64,000 bases of DNA from Sphingopyxis sp. Root154 (GTDB taxonomy: Bacteria > Pseudomonadota > Alphaproteobacteria > Sphingomonadales > Sphingomonadaceae): assembly GCF_001427105.1 (NCBI RefSeq), contig NZ_LMGI01000001.1, forward strand, positions 1 through 64,000, written 5' to 3'. The translations under genes and the position numbers were made by a program. The notes beneath the pieces were generated by a model. The model saw only the letters and a program-made list of their open reading frames with translations, was not told the DNA's origin and searched no databases. This document shows positions 7,636 through 15,246 of this stretch, one piece after another; position 1 is the first letter of the stretch; every line of letters begins with the position of its first letter.

Positions 7636-8370
7636 ATGAACCCACGCACTCTACGGAACGTCGCCAAGACGGTCTTCACCAAGCAGATGTTTCAGCAACT
7701 TCGCCTTGCTGCGATATCCCACGCGAAAGCGGAACCCGGCATTTGCCCCGCCTGCGACTATGACGGCAGGTTCTCGCCATTCGGCATGCCAGTGCGGACA
7801 GGAGTGATGTGCCCGAAATGCTGGTCGCTGGAACGCCAGCGGCTGCTCGCGCTGGCGATGAAGCGCGGCGAGATCGAGATCGCCGGGCGAGATATTATTC
7901 ATTTCGCCGGCGAGTATAGCGTAACCCATTTGATCCTTTCGAAACAGCCAAGTAGCTATAAAATTTCGGAATATGAAGGCGATCATGGCGATGTGCGCCT
8001 CGACATCGAGCATATCGACCTACCCGATAACTCGCTCGACCTTGTCATCGCCAACCACATCCTCGAGCATATCGACGACCGCACGGCGCTGGCCGAAATC
8101 TATCGCGTGCTCCGACCTGGCGGCGAAATCATTTGTATGTTCCCGATCATCGAAGGCTGGTCCGAAACGTACGAAAATTCGAGCATCACGGATCCCGTTG
8201 GCCGCGACATGCATTTCGGCCAGTGGGATCATGTGCGGTACTATGGCAGCGACGTTCGCGACCGTATCCGCGAGGCTGGGTTCACGCTGCGAGAGATTAC
8301 CGCCGGGCCAGAAGACTTTCTTAGGTACAGGTTGAGTCGGGGCGAAAAGATATTCATTGGCCGAAAGTAG
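7636..8370 (+). CDS. Zinc-ribbon class I SAM-dependent methyltransferase
   Basis: The product (244 residues from ATG 7636) has an N-terminal zinc ribbon with CPAC at 37-40 and CPKC at 59-62. A Rossmann methyltransferase core of the methyltransferase-11 type follows: D-IEHIDLP, LDLVIANHILEHI at about 135-146 and VLRPGGEIICMFP at about 158-170. The canonical glycine-rich SAM loop is weak, replaced by FAGEYSV-like sequence near residue 90. Such Cys-ribbon methyltransferases often act on sugars or glycan precursors, but the substrate here is unknown. It lies between two DUF1996 genes in the same direction, which hints at a shared pathway. The gap to the next gene is 180 bases. Confidence 0.8.
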   Translation: MNPRTLRNVAKTVFTKQMFQQLRLAAISHAKAEPGICPACDYDGRFSPFGMPVRTGVMCPKCWSLERQRLLALAMKRGEIEIAGRDIIHFAGEYSVTHLILSKQPSSYKISEYEGDHGDVRLDIEHIDLPDNSLDLVIANHILEHIDDRTALAEIYRVLRPGGEIICMFPIIEGWSETYENSSITDPVGRDMHFGQWDHVRYYGSDVRDRIREAGFTLREITAGPEDFLRYRLSRGEKIFIGRK

Positions 8371-8550
8371 GGCACAGCCGTTGCCCCACTGTACCAGAAG
8401 ATGGACCACGATGAAGGTCATGATAAGGTTGTCGCACGACGTATGGTCATAGGCGCTCCCTGGCCTTGCGAACTCTGTGTCGGTTGTTCCGACCCAGACT
8501 GGCGCTAACCGTCTCGCTGGTCCAACTGAGATCGACCAAGGTTCGGCCAA

Positions 8551-9858
8551 ATGGCCGCAAAAAGGGAGAAAGGCTTGCGCTTCCTATATCTATTGCTCGT
8601 CGCGCCGCTAGCCGAGGCGCAGGCCGCCAACGATCGGCTTCAGACAGCTCGCGACGAGATGGACGTTGTTCGGAACGTCGCAGATCAGGCGGTCTATGCA
8701 TGCTCACGCCAGCAATACGCCAAGTGCGCGGCGAGCGCGCGTCAAGCTGGTGGTAACGCAGCGGGCCGCGCCGTTCATGCAAACGCTGGCACGTTGGAGA
8801 GACCGCACCACCCTCCAGTTGAGCCGCAAGTCGTCACCCTCCCTAAAGTCGGTGACACAAAGCCTGTCCCATCGGGACTCAAAATCGCCACGCTGCTCGG
8901 ACCGAAGCGCATCCCACCCAGTTCGGCGCCCGATGTCGTCGGCGCGTTTCGCTTCCTGTGCAGTGCGGGGCAAATCAGCTATGACGATCCGATCGTTTAC
9001 CCCGGCAAGCCCGGCGCGGCCCATCTGCATCAGTTCTTCGGAAACCTCGGCGCAACCGCGCTTTCCACATACGAAAGCCTGCGAAAAAGCGGCGAGAGCA
9101 CCTGTCAAAACGATTTAAATCGGTCGGCCTATTGGATGCCGGCGATGCTCGACGGAAAAGGCAATGTCGTGCGGCCCGATTTCGTATCGATCTATTACAA
9201 GCGCCGCCCCGCCACCGATTCTTTCTGCACCACCGCCGCGAGGGGGTGTGTCGGGATTCCGCGCGGCCTTCGCTTCGTCTTCGGTTGGGATCAGACGAGA
9301 CCCACCGAGCGACAGCCTCAAAACAACAAGCTGTTCAACTTCAAGTGTGTGCAGGGCTGGACCCCCACGACGGCTGCTTTCCCCGACATGATCGAGCCGA
9401 TGAAGGCATGCAAGCCTGGCCAATGGCTCTCAGCCACGATTAGTACGCCGCAATGTTGGAACGGGGTCGAACTCGATTCAAAAGATCATCGCAGCCACCT
9501 CGCCGAGATGGTACGCAATGGGAATAGGGGCCTGAATGCCTGCCCGGCCTCGCATCCGTGGATTATCCCGCAATTTACGATGGGCGTTTCATACAGCATC
9601 GAGGTTGGCGACGATCCGACGCTATGGACGCTTTCGAGCGACCACATGCTGCCTCCTGCGATGCGCCGTCCCGGTTCGACCTTTCACAGCGACTATTTCG
9701 AGGCGTGGCAGGATGAGATCCGGCTTCGTTGGGAAGCGGGCTGCATCGATAAGATGCTCAACTGCTCGGATGGAGATCTTGGCGACGGGCAGATCATGGC
9801 GCGCGGCAAGCGATACTCGTCGGGAAAGGCGTTGCCTCGTTTGGTTCCGGTCCCCTGA
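8551..9858 (+). CDS. DUF1996 domain exported protein (paralogue B)
   Basis: The product has 435 residues. A Sec signal peptide covers about residues 1-25 (RFLYLLLVAPLAEAQA), then a helical, Ala-rich spacer with two cysteines (residues 51 and 59), then a DUF1996 domain from about 126 to the end. The blocks match paralogue A closely: APDVVGAFRF, AAHLHQFFGN, LNRSAYWMPAML, YYKRRP, SSDHMLPP and FHSDYFEAW. Unlike A it has no lipobox, so it should be soluble in the periplasm or secreted. The start is supported by the signal peptide although the ribosome site is weak. The pair probably arose by duplication, followed by loss or gain of the anchor and by insertion of the methyltransferase. Confidence 0.86.
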   Translation: MAAKREKGLRFLYLLLVAPLAEAQAANDRLQTARDEMDVVRNVADQAVYACSRQQYAKCAASARQAGGNAAGRAVHANAGTLERPHHPPVEPQVVTLPKVGDTKPVPSGLKIATLLGPKRIPPSSAPDVVGAFRFLCSAGQISYDDPIVYPGKPGAAHLHQFFGNLGATALSTYESLRKSGESTCQNDLNRSAYWMPAMLDGKGNVVRPDFVSIYYKRRPATDSFCTTAARGCVGIPRGLRFVFGWDQTRPTERQPQNNKLFNFKCVQGWTPTTAAFPDMIEPMKACKPGQWLSATISTPQCWNGVELDSKDHRSHLAEMVRNGNRGLNACPASHPWIIPQFTMGVSYSIEVGDDPTLWTLSSDHMLPPAMRRPGSTFHSDYFEAWQDEIRLRWEAGCIDKMLNCSDGDLGDGQIMARGKRYSSGKALPRLVPVP

Positions 9859-10299
9859 CAACGGAGAAAATTACGCTCGGCACCAGCTTTCGCAGGCCTC
9901 GATTCTTCGCTGATCATTCCCAATAATATACCGTGCGCCGCGCGGGCATCTCCCCGAGAGCGGCACGTTGTCGGCTGGTTGGCCAGGTAAAGCCATATCT
10001 GTGCCAGACGCTCGGTCGTAACTCCAAGGTCCGCGCGACAGACCAAGTATCGCCCCCCGCGGGTCCCAGCAGCGTTCACGGGTAAGAGCAGACGTGCGCG
10101 CTCGGGAATCGAGAGTCTCTCGATTCACATCGGGACTCGGAGGCCGGAGCTGCTCGGCTCCAGGGATTGCTTCGAGCGGCGAGCGTCTTCTGCGGCTGAA
10201 AATTCTAACACGGCGGCTGTCGAAATTCCCGTACAGCCTGTCATCGACTCCCCTCGTCAGCCACGTCACGACCCTTCAAACCCCACCTAGCCAACCAGA
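9859..10299. other. Gene-free stretch
   Basis: About 440 bases between convergent genes. Open frames of up to 130 codons exist on the minus strand, but they are rich in R, S and P and show no domain, which is typical of chance frames in G+C-rich DNA. No terminator with a clear T-run was found. Confidence 0.4.
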
Positions 10300-10989
10300 T
10301 TATGCCGTCTTCGGCACTTTGGTTCGATCAATGCTCGCCATCTTCGATCCACCTGCTTCAATCTCGGTCACAATCATGTTCAATTTGGTATCTCGAAAGT
10401 TTTGAATAATTTCGCTATTCTTTTCAATTGCTTCACGGAGCGCCTGGACGACGGCCTCGTTCGGCAACCCAATATGGGCAATCGAGCCCATCGTGACCAA
10501 AGTAGCGACAGCCAGATCAATTAGCGACCACCGCCAGATGTCACCTGTTAAACTCGCAATCGAAGGGCCCAATTGGAAAAGCAAACCGACCTTTCCTCTC
10601 GTGACGAAAGAGATAGCGCCGACCCGATCTGCGATGGCCGTGTTCCCCAGAGCCTCCGGGCTTACCGCGAACAAAACGTCCTGGTTATTATCTTGATCCG
10701 GGGTCAGCGAAAGGAGAGTTGCCGCGAGTATGTCCTGCCGATGTGAACGAATAAGGGAGGCAGCTTGCGAAGTGGACCAGCCCATCTGCAAAAGCTCCAC
10801 GGCAACGGTCGTTTCGATCACGAGCGGCAGGGTGTAAGCTACACGCCTTCCTTTGCCGGGATTTGCGTCGCCAGGGATGCCTTCGCCCTGCAGCTTGCGC
10901 AGGCGGGCTCGAAACGCGCCACCATCATTCCCCGAGACGTTGTTCATTTGCGCGAGCGCCGCGGTCAACTGGGCGTATGTCAGCTGCAT
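10300..10989 (-). CDS. MerR-like helix-turn-helix protein, unknown role
   Basis: I place the start at ATG 10989 (TGGAGC six bases upstream) rather than the in-frame codon at 11034. The 229-residue product begins with a winged-helix region like MerR proteins: residues 1-35 form a helix-turn-helix (LTYAQLTAALAQMNN, then FRARLRKLQGEGIP). A Gly/Lys-rich wing (NPGKGRRVAYTL) and a helix carrying ELLQMGWSTSQAASLI follow. The C-terminal 120 residues contain no domain I recognise; one segment is moderately hydrophobic (IWRWSLIDLAVATLVTMGSI) and the end is helical. It may sense a ligand or partner. It lies next to a microprotein gene on the same strand. Confidence 0.6.
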   Translation of the reverse strand: MQLTYAQLTAALAQMNNVSGNDGGAFRARLRKLQGEGIPGDANPGKGRRVAYTLPLVIETTVAVELLQMGWSTSQAASLIRSHRQDILAATLLSLTPDQDNNQDVLFAVSPEALGNTAIADRVGAISFVTRGKVGLLFQLGPSIASLTGDIWRWSLIDLAVATLVTMGSIAHIGLPNEAVVQALREAIEKNSEIIQNFRDTKLNMIVTEIEAGGSKMASIDRTKVPKTA

Positions 10990-11089
10990 AATTGCTCCAA
11001 AAGCGGAAGCCACTTTGTTGCTTGGAAGGACCAAAGGGAAATCTCTAACAGGCGCTTGTACTAAGTGGATATAGCTACGGTCCCTCCCC

Positions 11090-11248
11090 CTATCGCTTGT
11101 TCAGTTTATCGGCCGCGGCTTGAGCCTTTTCTTTCTTTGAGTATGATCCGTTGAGGGGAATCTCCGATAAGAACGCGCCCTCGCACGCGACCTCCACCAC
11201 CCAATATTTTCCCGCCACATCGGGTCCGCGGACTTCGTATGTGGGCAT
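11090..11248 (-). CDS. Microprotein, 52 residues, unknown function
   Basis: Two ATGs stand in a row at 11251 and 11248. GGAGG is five bases before the second, so I start there. The product begins MPTYEVRGPDVAG, continues with a beta-type stretch YWVVEVACEG and ends in a Lys/Ala helix (SKKEKAQAAADKLNKR). It resembles the frame at 11845-12042, which has GPGPEGDFSVV and EEAQQAADTFN in the same places, so the two are probably paralogues. The fold looks like a strand-strand-helix unit. It sits 100 bases upstream of the MerR-like gene and on the same strand, and could be co-transcribed with it. Function unknown. Confidence 0.6.
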   Translation of the reverse strand: MPTYEVRGPDVAGKYWVVEVACEGAFLSEIPLNGSYSKKEKAQAAADKLNKR

Positions 11249-11431
11249 CATATCCTCCCTAAATCCACGGCAGCGTCTCCAATTCAAATTTGGCTCGCTG
11301 GTGGGCTTCATTCTGCCTCCTACACCATCTGTTTATGATGCCCCGCTACGCATCGAAGTCAACGACGGTCGACAATATTGGTCGCGGCCGATTTGGATCT
11401 ATTGGCGTAGAACGCTGCGGAGGGACGAGGT

Positions 11432-11803
11432 ATGGTGGACGAGAAAAACGAAGCCGCCCTTTCGAAGTCGGTCGCCGAAGTACCCGCTCCGGAGTCTACG
11501 GACATTGAGCAACTTCAGCGGGGATATCATAATTTGCTTCATCGCGTATCTGACCTTGAGAGATTGCTGGACAATACTCGCCGCGAGGTATCCGAAGCGC
11601 GATGGGGCCTGAAGCTTCTTCGCAACGCGACAACCGATCTGCTGGCGCCCATTATGCTCGTCGGTGCCGCAAGTTTTCTTTTCGGATGGATCGAAGCGAA
11701 AAGTTGGTATGATTATGTGATCGTTGGTGGCGCTGGTACCTTGGGGATTTGCTGGCTTCGCAACGTCAGTCGGAGTTTTGACGGCGTTACCATAGCACCC
11801 TAG
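11432..11803 (+). CDS. Coiled-coil protein with two C-terminal membrane helices
   Basis: The 123-residue product starts at ATG 11432 with GACGAGG just upstream. It has an acidic N-terminus, a helical coiled-coil region at about residues 25-65 (heptads in LQRGYHNLLHRVSDLERLLDN), then two membrane helices at about 70-86 and 92-108. A cytoplasmic coiled coil tethered to a hairpin in the inner membrane is the simplest topology. No family is recognised. It lies between two related microprotein genes and faces the MerR-like gene. Confidence 0.6.
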   Translation: MVDEKNEAALSKSVAEVPAPESTDIEQLQRGYHNLLHRVSDLERLLDNTRREVSEARWGLKLLRNATTDLLAPIMLVGAASFLFGWIEAKSWYDYVIVGGAGTLGICWLRNVSRSFDGVTIAP

Positions 11804-11844
11804 CGCCTTAATGACGGCGTTCTTGGGCAGAACTGCTTGAACAA

Positions 11845-12042
11845 TGGAGCCGGAGTTTTGTAACCATGCCGACTTTCGAAATTGCCGGGCCAGGTCCGGA
11901 AGGCGACTTTTCGGTTGTACGCGCCGACACCATAGGCGACATCACGCGCTATACCACCCTTCCCGTGTTTTTTACGACGGCTGAGGAGGCGCAACAGGCA
12001 GCTGACACTTTCAATGCCGACCCTGCTTCTGCGCCCGCCTGA
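11845..12042 (+). CDS. Microprotein paralogue, possibly frameshifted at its 5' end
   Basis: This 65-codon frame runs from ATG 11845 to TGA 12040-12042. From about codon 13 it matches the microprotein at 11090-11248: IAGPGPEGDFSVV, then TAEEAQQAADTF aligned with KEKAQAAADKL. The first dozen codons do not match. A second ATG at 11867, in another frame, encodes MPTFE, which matches the paralogue start MPTYE, but its frame is lost at an AA pair near 11880. One missing A would join the two halves. Either a one-base deletion (real or a sequencing error) has occurred, or the gene uses the upstream ATG and a new N-terminus. GGAG at 11853-11856 would serve ATG 11867. Confidence 0.5.
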   Translation, partial: WSRSFVTMPTFEIAGPGPEGDFSVVRADTIGDITRYTTLPVFFTTAEEAQQAADTFNADPASAPA

Positions 12043-12278
12043 TCAATATCGGTGGCGCCAGATGAAGATTTCTGTTCTCAAAGATGAGAATCTTTTCTGT
12101 GTCGCATTTATCCCGATTCTTGCGAGCCAACGGTATCTTAAAACCGACCGATGGACCGAAAATATTGGCCTCGCGTCGTTCTCGCGGCTCTCCAGCGCTT
12201 AGAGATCTGAAACTCTCTAGGTAGAACCCACGATTTGTTCCGCAGTTTTCCGCCATTTCGGCGCGCAGGCGACCGACG

Positions 12279-13382
12279 CTATGTCCTCAGTTCGACCGCG
12301 CCGGGTCCCGCCTCGCGCTCAGTTATCCGGCGCGACAGGCCATGACCAAGCGCAATGATGGGCTTCTCGATGAGCACATACGATGCGATTGCGATCGGGA
12401 TGAAGGCGACCGCCCACGCAAAGTTCCCGGAGTCGTAGAGCGCCTCTGCGCCGGTGACCGTGCCGCCCCAGGCGATGGGAGCCAGCGACAGCTGCTGCCA
12501 GAGATAGAGGCTATACGACACTAACCCCATCTTGTTTAGCCATGCGTTCCGTAGCACCGCAGGCAGGACACCGCCGGGTTGACCGAACAGCGTCCCGAAC
12601 ATAACCGCGGCGGCCAGCACAGGCTGCGCTGGCCCAAGGAGCTTCACGACAATCTGCGGCGCAGCGGGCAGCACGATTAGCACTGCGAGGCAAAGCCATA
12701 TCCATTTCGGGGCGATCGCTGCAAGATGCTCCCGCAAACCCACGAACAGGGCAACCACTACTCCGACCATGATGTAGATGAAGCTGCCGAGCGGGGCTAA
12801 GAACAAAGAGCCGACAAACAGCCCAGTCAGGAGGACAATGGCGATACTCCGACGCGGCCAAGCGGCGAACGCAAAGATCATCGGCCAGACGAGATAGAAT
12901 TGCTCTTCAACAGCGAGGCTCCATGTGTGGGCAAGCCACCACGAGCACGAGAAGCCGGAGAAATTGCATACGTAGAGCGAGCTTCGCAGCACCGCCTCAT
13001 CGCCGACCTGCACCAGTCCCGCGCGGCCGAGCAGATAGACCGCAAGCACATAGACATAGAACGCCGGCATGATCCGAAAGACGCGCCGGACATAGAACGC
13101 TTTTAGGCTGACTCGGTCGCGCTTTGCCTCTTCGGCGACCAGCAGCGTCGTGATCAAGTAGCCACTAATCATGAAGAAGAAGCAGACACCCAGCGTGCCG
13201 AGCGACGAAATGACCGCAAAGCTTCTGCTGCCGAGCGAAAGCCCAAGCCCGTTAAGCGCATCGATTGGATAGATTCCCTTGGCGCGATAGGCGAAGAGAT
13301 GGCCAACGATGACCATCAGCACGCTGATGCCGCGCCAGCCGTCAATTACGGCATTACGCCCCGTGGATTGATCCCTCCCCAT
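12279..13382 (-). CDS. Acyltransferase family 3 (OafA/YrhL-like) membrane protein
   Basis: The 367-residue product has the acyltransferase-3 layout of about ten membrane helices. The opening signature is IDGWRGISVLMVIVGHLF with the conserved His near residue 28. F-MISGYLITTLL, RRVFRIMPAFYVY and WSLAVEEQFYLVWP follow, and near the end SYSLYLWQ. The family moves acyl groups (often acetyl) from the cytoplasm to sugars of lipopolysaccharide or EPS in the inner membrane. The start ATG at 13382 is natural because the DGWRG block follows at once. It has no partner gene nearby, so its acceptor is unknown; the EPS made by the distant locus is one possibility. Confidence 0.88.
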   Translation of the reverse strand: MGRDQSTGRNAVIDGWRGISVLMVIVGHLFAYRAKGIYPIDALNGLGLSLGSRSFAVISSLGTLGVCFFFMISGYLITTLLVAEEAKRDRVSLKAFYVRRVFRIMPAFYVYVLAVYLLGRAGLVQVGDEAVLRSSLYVCNFSGFSCSWWLAHTWSLAVEEQFYLVWPMIFAFAAWPRRSIAIVLLTGLFVGSLFLAPLGSFIYIMVGVVVALFVGLREHLAAIAPKWIWLCLAVLIVLPAAPQIVVKLLGPAQPVLAAAVMFGTLFGQPGGVLPAVLRNAWLNKMGLVSYSLYLWQQLSLAPIAWGGTVTGAEALYDSGNFAWAVAFIPIAIASYVLIEKPIIALGHGLSRRITEREAGPGAVELRT

Positions 13383-13601
13383 GAGCTCCGGCTATCATCA
13401 GGGACGACCGCACGCAACTGAGTGGCAAAGAATGCCGCTGTGGACTGACAACAACTGTTGCCAGAACTCGGCGCATCCCTATTGCATCGGATATTAGAAA
13501 TGGCTGTTTTTCTTCACTTGCGCGTTGACCTGCCTCTTAAACGCTAATTCACATATCGGCGCGTAATGCGACCTGGGTGCCGCTACGGTCGGTTTGAACC
13601 T

Positions 13602-13805
13602 TCATTTCGACAGTGAGGTAAGATCGATCGCTTCAACATGTTTCCAGTCGTTGCCGGACCAATAGCCAACATGGGTAGCGCCGAGCGATACGGCAGTTGG
13701 GAGCAGGAGGATGTTGGCCATCTCGTCCGGCGTGACCGGGCGCCACCCGTCACCGACACTCTGCAAACCATACCAGCCGACCGCCGGCGGCGTCGCTCGA
13801 ACCAT
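13602..13805 (-). CDS. Small protein, third gene of a coupled cassette
   Basis: The 67-residue product is mostly beta and polar with many Trp, Gly and Thr (VGWYGLQSVGDGWRPVTPDEM). It has no signal peptide or membrane helix and no recognised family. Its ATG shares the A of the preceding TGA stop (TGATG at 13805), which is typical of translational coupling, and this is the main reason to accept it as a gene. The DEMANILLLP segment may be a helix used for protein contacts. Confidence 0.55.
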   Translation of the reverse strand: MVRATPPAVGWYGLQSVGDGWRPVTPDEMANILLLPTAVSLGATHVGYWSGNDWKHVEAIDLTSLSK

Positions 13806-13990
13806 CAGTCCTTCTTTCCGCCTTCGAAAACGACAATCACCGGGTTCCGGCTTCCCGGGTCGAACTTCTCGGCCGCCAGCCGAAGAACGTCCGCATACTC
13901 CCGCCCGGTCTCGTCTGCGGGATCATTAAATCTGCCGCCCTCTCCAATCCGCCGCGCCGTGTTCGACCGGTACTGTCTTTTCGTATTCAA
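13805..13990 (-). CDS. Small basic protein, second gene of a coupled cassette
   Basis: The 61-residue product starts with TTG at 13990, overlapping the stop of the previous gene by four bases (TTGA). It ends one base into the next start. The sequence is polar and basic at the N-terminus (NTKRQYRSNTARR) with a later strand (RNPVIVVFEGGKKD). No family is recognised. Exact stop/start overlaps on both sides argue for a real operon gene despite the small size. Confidence 0.5.
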   Translation of the reverse strand: MNTKRQYRSNTARRIGEGGRFNDPADETGREYADVLRLAAEKFDPGSRNPVIVVFEGGKKD

Positions 13991-14361
13991 CCTGCGTTCG
14001 TCACCACCTGGTCGAGGTGCTCCATCCGCATGAGATAGCTGTCGTGCGAAATCGCCTTATGTTCTTCGAGATAGCTCAGCGCGGTTTCCGCGATGTTGCG
14101 AAGGCTTTGCCCATGGAGGCCGAGTGTACCGCGATACGCATGGAAAGTGCCCGTAGCAATTTGCTGCTCGACATATCTCGCGAGGACCGAGATCACGAAC
14201 TTGGCCGCGGTCGCGTCGTCCACAACTATCGCGTCCCGAATGTCGTTGCTTTGCCCGATCATCGGTCGCATCGCCACCCGAACTTTTTCCCACATATGCA
14301 GGTGGCGAAATATCGCGTCGCACCGGTCAAGCGCCTGAAGCGAAAGATCGACAGCTGTCAT
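13987..14361 (-). CDS. Helical cytoplasmic protein, first gene of a coupled cassette
   Basis: I use ATG 14361, preceded by GGTGGGGG, rather than an in-frame codon at 14394. The 124-residue product is almost wholly helical: LSLQALDRCDAIFRHL, then DATAAKFVISVLARYVEQQ, then LRNIAETALSYLEEHK. It has no membrane segment or signal peptide. I do not recognise a family. It heads a leftward trio whose members overlap by four bases and one base, next to the relaxase operon, so it may belong to the mobile element. Confidence 0.6.
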   Translation of the reverse strand: MTAVDLSLQALDRCDAIFRHLHMWEKVRVAMRPMIGQSNDIRDAIVVDDATAAKFVISVLARYVEQQIATGTFHAYRGTLGLHGQSLRNIAETALSYLEEHKAISHDSYLMRMEHLDQVVTNAG

Positions 14362-14532
14362 TATGCCCCCACCTTCACGATCCTTCCCGTGCACGAATTG
14401 AAGCCACTTATGCTGTGCCCCGAATCATCGTCGCGGAAGATTCTGGCATTCGCAAAACTTAAATTCCGATAACATGCGTTTAGATCGCCACGCGGGTTTG
14501 AGATAGCCAAGCAATGGCGATCGCGCGATGTT

Positions 14533-15237
14533 TCATCCCGGCGGACTCGAGGAAATGATCTTTATGGTGCAAGGCACCGCTTTGCGTTTTTTCGCTGCTC
14601 GCTTAGTGCAACCGTCAAGTGCCTCACGGTTTACCTCGGATATCCGCGCCGCGTCCGCCCAAACCTTCCAGCCTTCCGGATCGGCCACCTGTAACATTCG
14701 CTGGCCTGCTTCCCACCCACTTCGCTGCAACATCCCGGCAGCGCGCTTTTCAGGCCAGTGCCAGTTGTCAGGAGCGGAGTGAGCGATTATCGCCGGGAGG
14801 GTCAACCCGCCGAACGCTCCGATGGTGGTCGCTATGATCGCGACAACGATCAGCCAGAATTTCTGCTGCTGCGCGCTTTGCGCCGATGCGGTTACCTCCG
14901 TGATGGCACGCGCCGCCGCCTCGAGCCGCTGCTGGGCACTGCGCCATGTCTGATGATCCTCCTCGCGGACGCTATTTCCCGCAGCCCTGATCTGGTCGGC
15001 GATCAGCTGCGGCGACAGTGCAACCGCCGGCCGGTCTTTCATCGCGGCTATTTCGTTGCCGATCGCGTCGCACCGATCGTGAATACGGCCAAGCTCGGGG
15101 CTGTAATCGCGCGCAAGAAGTTCCTGCTGGCGCGCAGCAAAACCATCGACGGACGCGGTAAGGCCGGCGAGCCGGAGACCCATCGCGTCGAACGCCTGGT
15201 CGGCGGAGAGGGTTTCGGGGGGTGGTTCGTGGGTCAT
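14533..15237 (-). CDS. DUF6118 family protein encoded next to the relaxase
   Basis: The 234-residue product has a helical N-terminal half (about residues 10-115) with coiled-coil character, then one membrane helix at about 127-150 (FWLIVVAIIATTIGAFGGL). A C-terminal part follows with conserved Trp and Arg (GWEAGQRMLQVADPEGWKVW). This matches DUF6118, a family regularly found next to traA in sphingomonads and relatives. Its role is unknown; the single membrane anchor suggests a link between the relaxosome and the membrane. It begins nine bases after the traA stop on the same strand, so the two are surely co-transcribed. Confidence 0.75.
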   Translation of the reverse strand: MTHEPPPETLSADQAFDAMGLRLAGLTASVDGFAARQQELLARDYSPELGRIHDRCDAIGNEIAAMKDRPAVALSPQLIADQIRAAGNSVREEDHQTWRSAQQRLEAAARAITEVTASAQSAQQQKFWLIVVAIIATTIGAFGGLTLPAIIAHSAPDNWHWPEKRAAGMLQRSGWEAGQRMLQVADPEGWKVWADAARISEVNREALDGCTKRAAKKRKAVPCTIKIISSSPPG

Positions 15238-15246
15238 ATGCGAGGC

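Noticed and set aside
9871..10269. 132-codon minus-strand frame
   Set aside because: Composition dominated by Arg, Ser, Pro and Gly, with no start signal and no recognisable domain.
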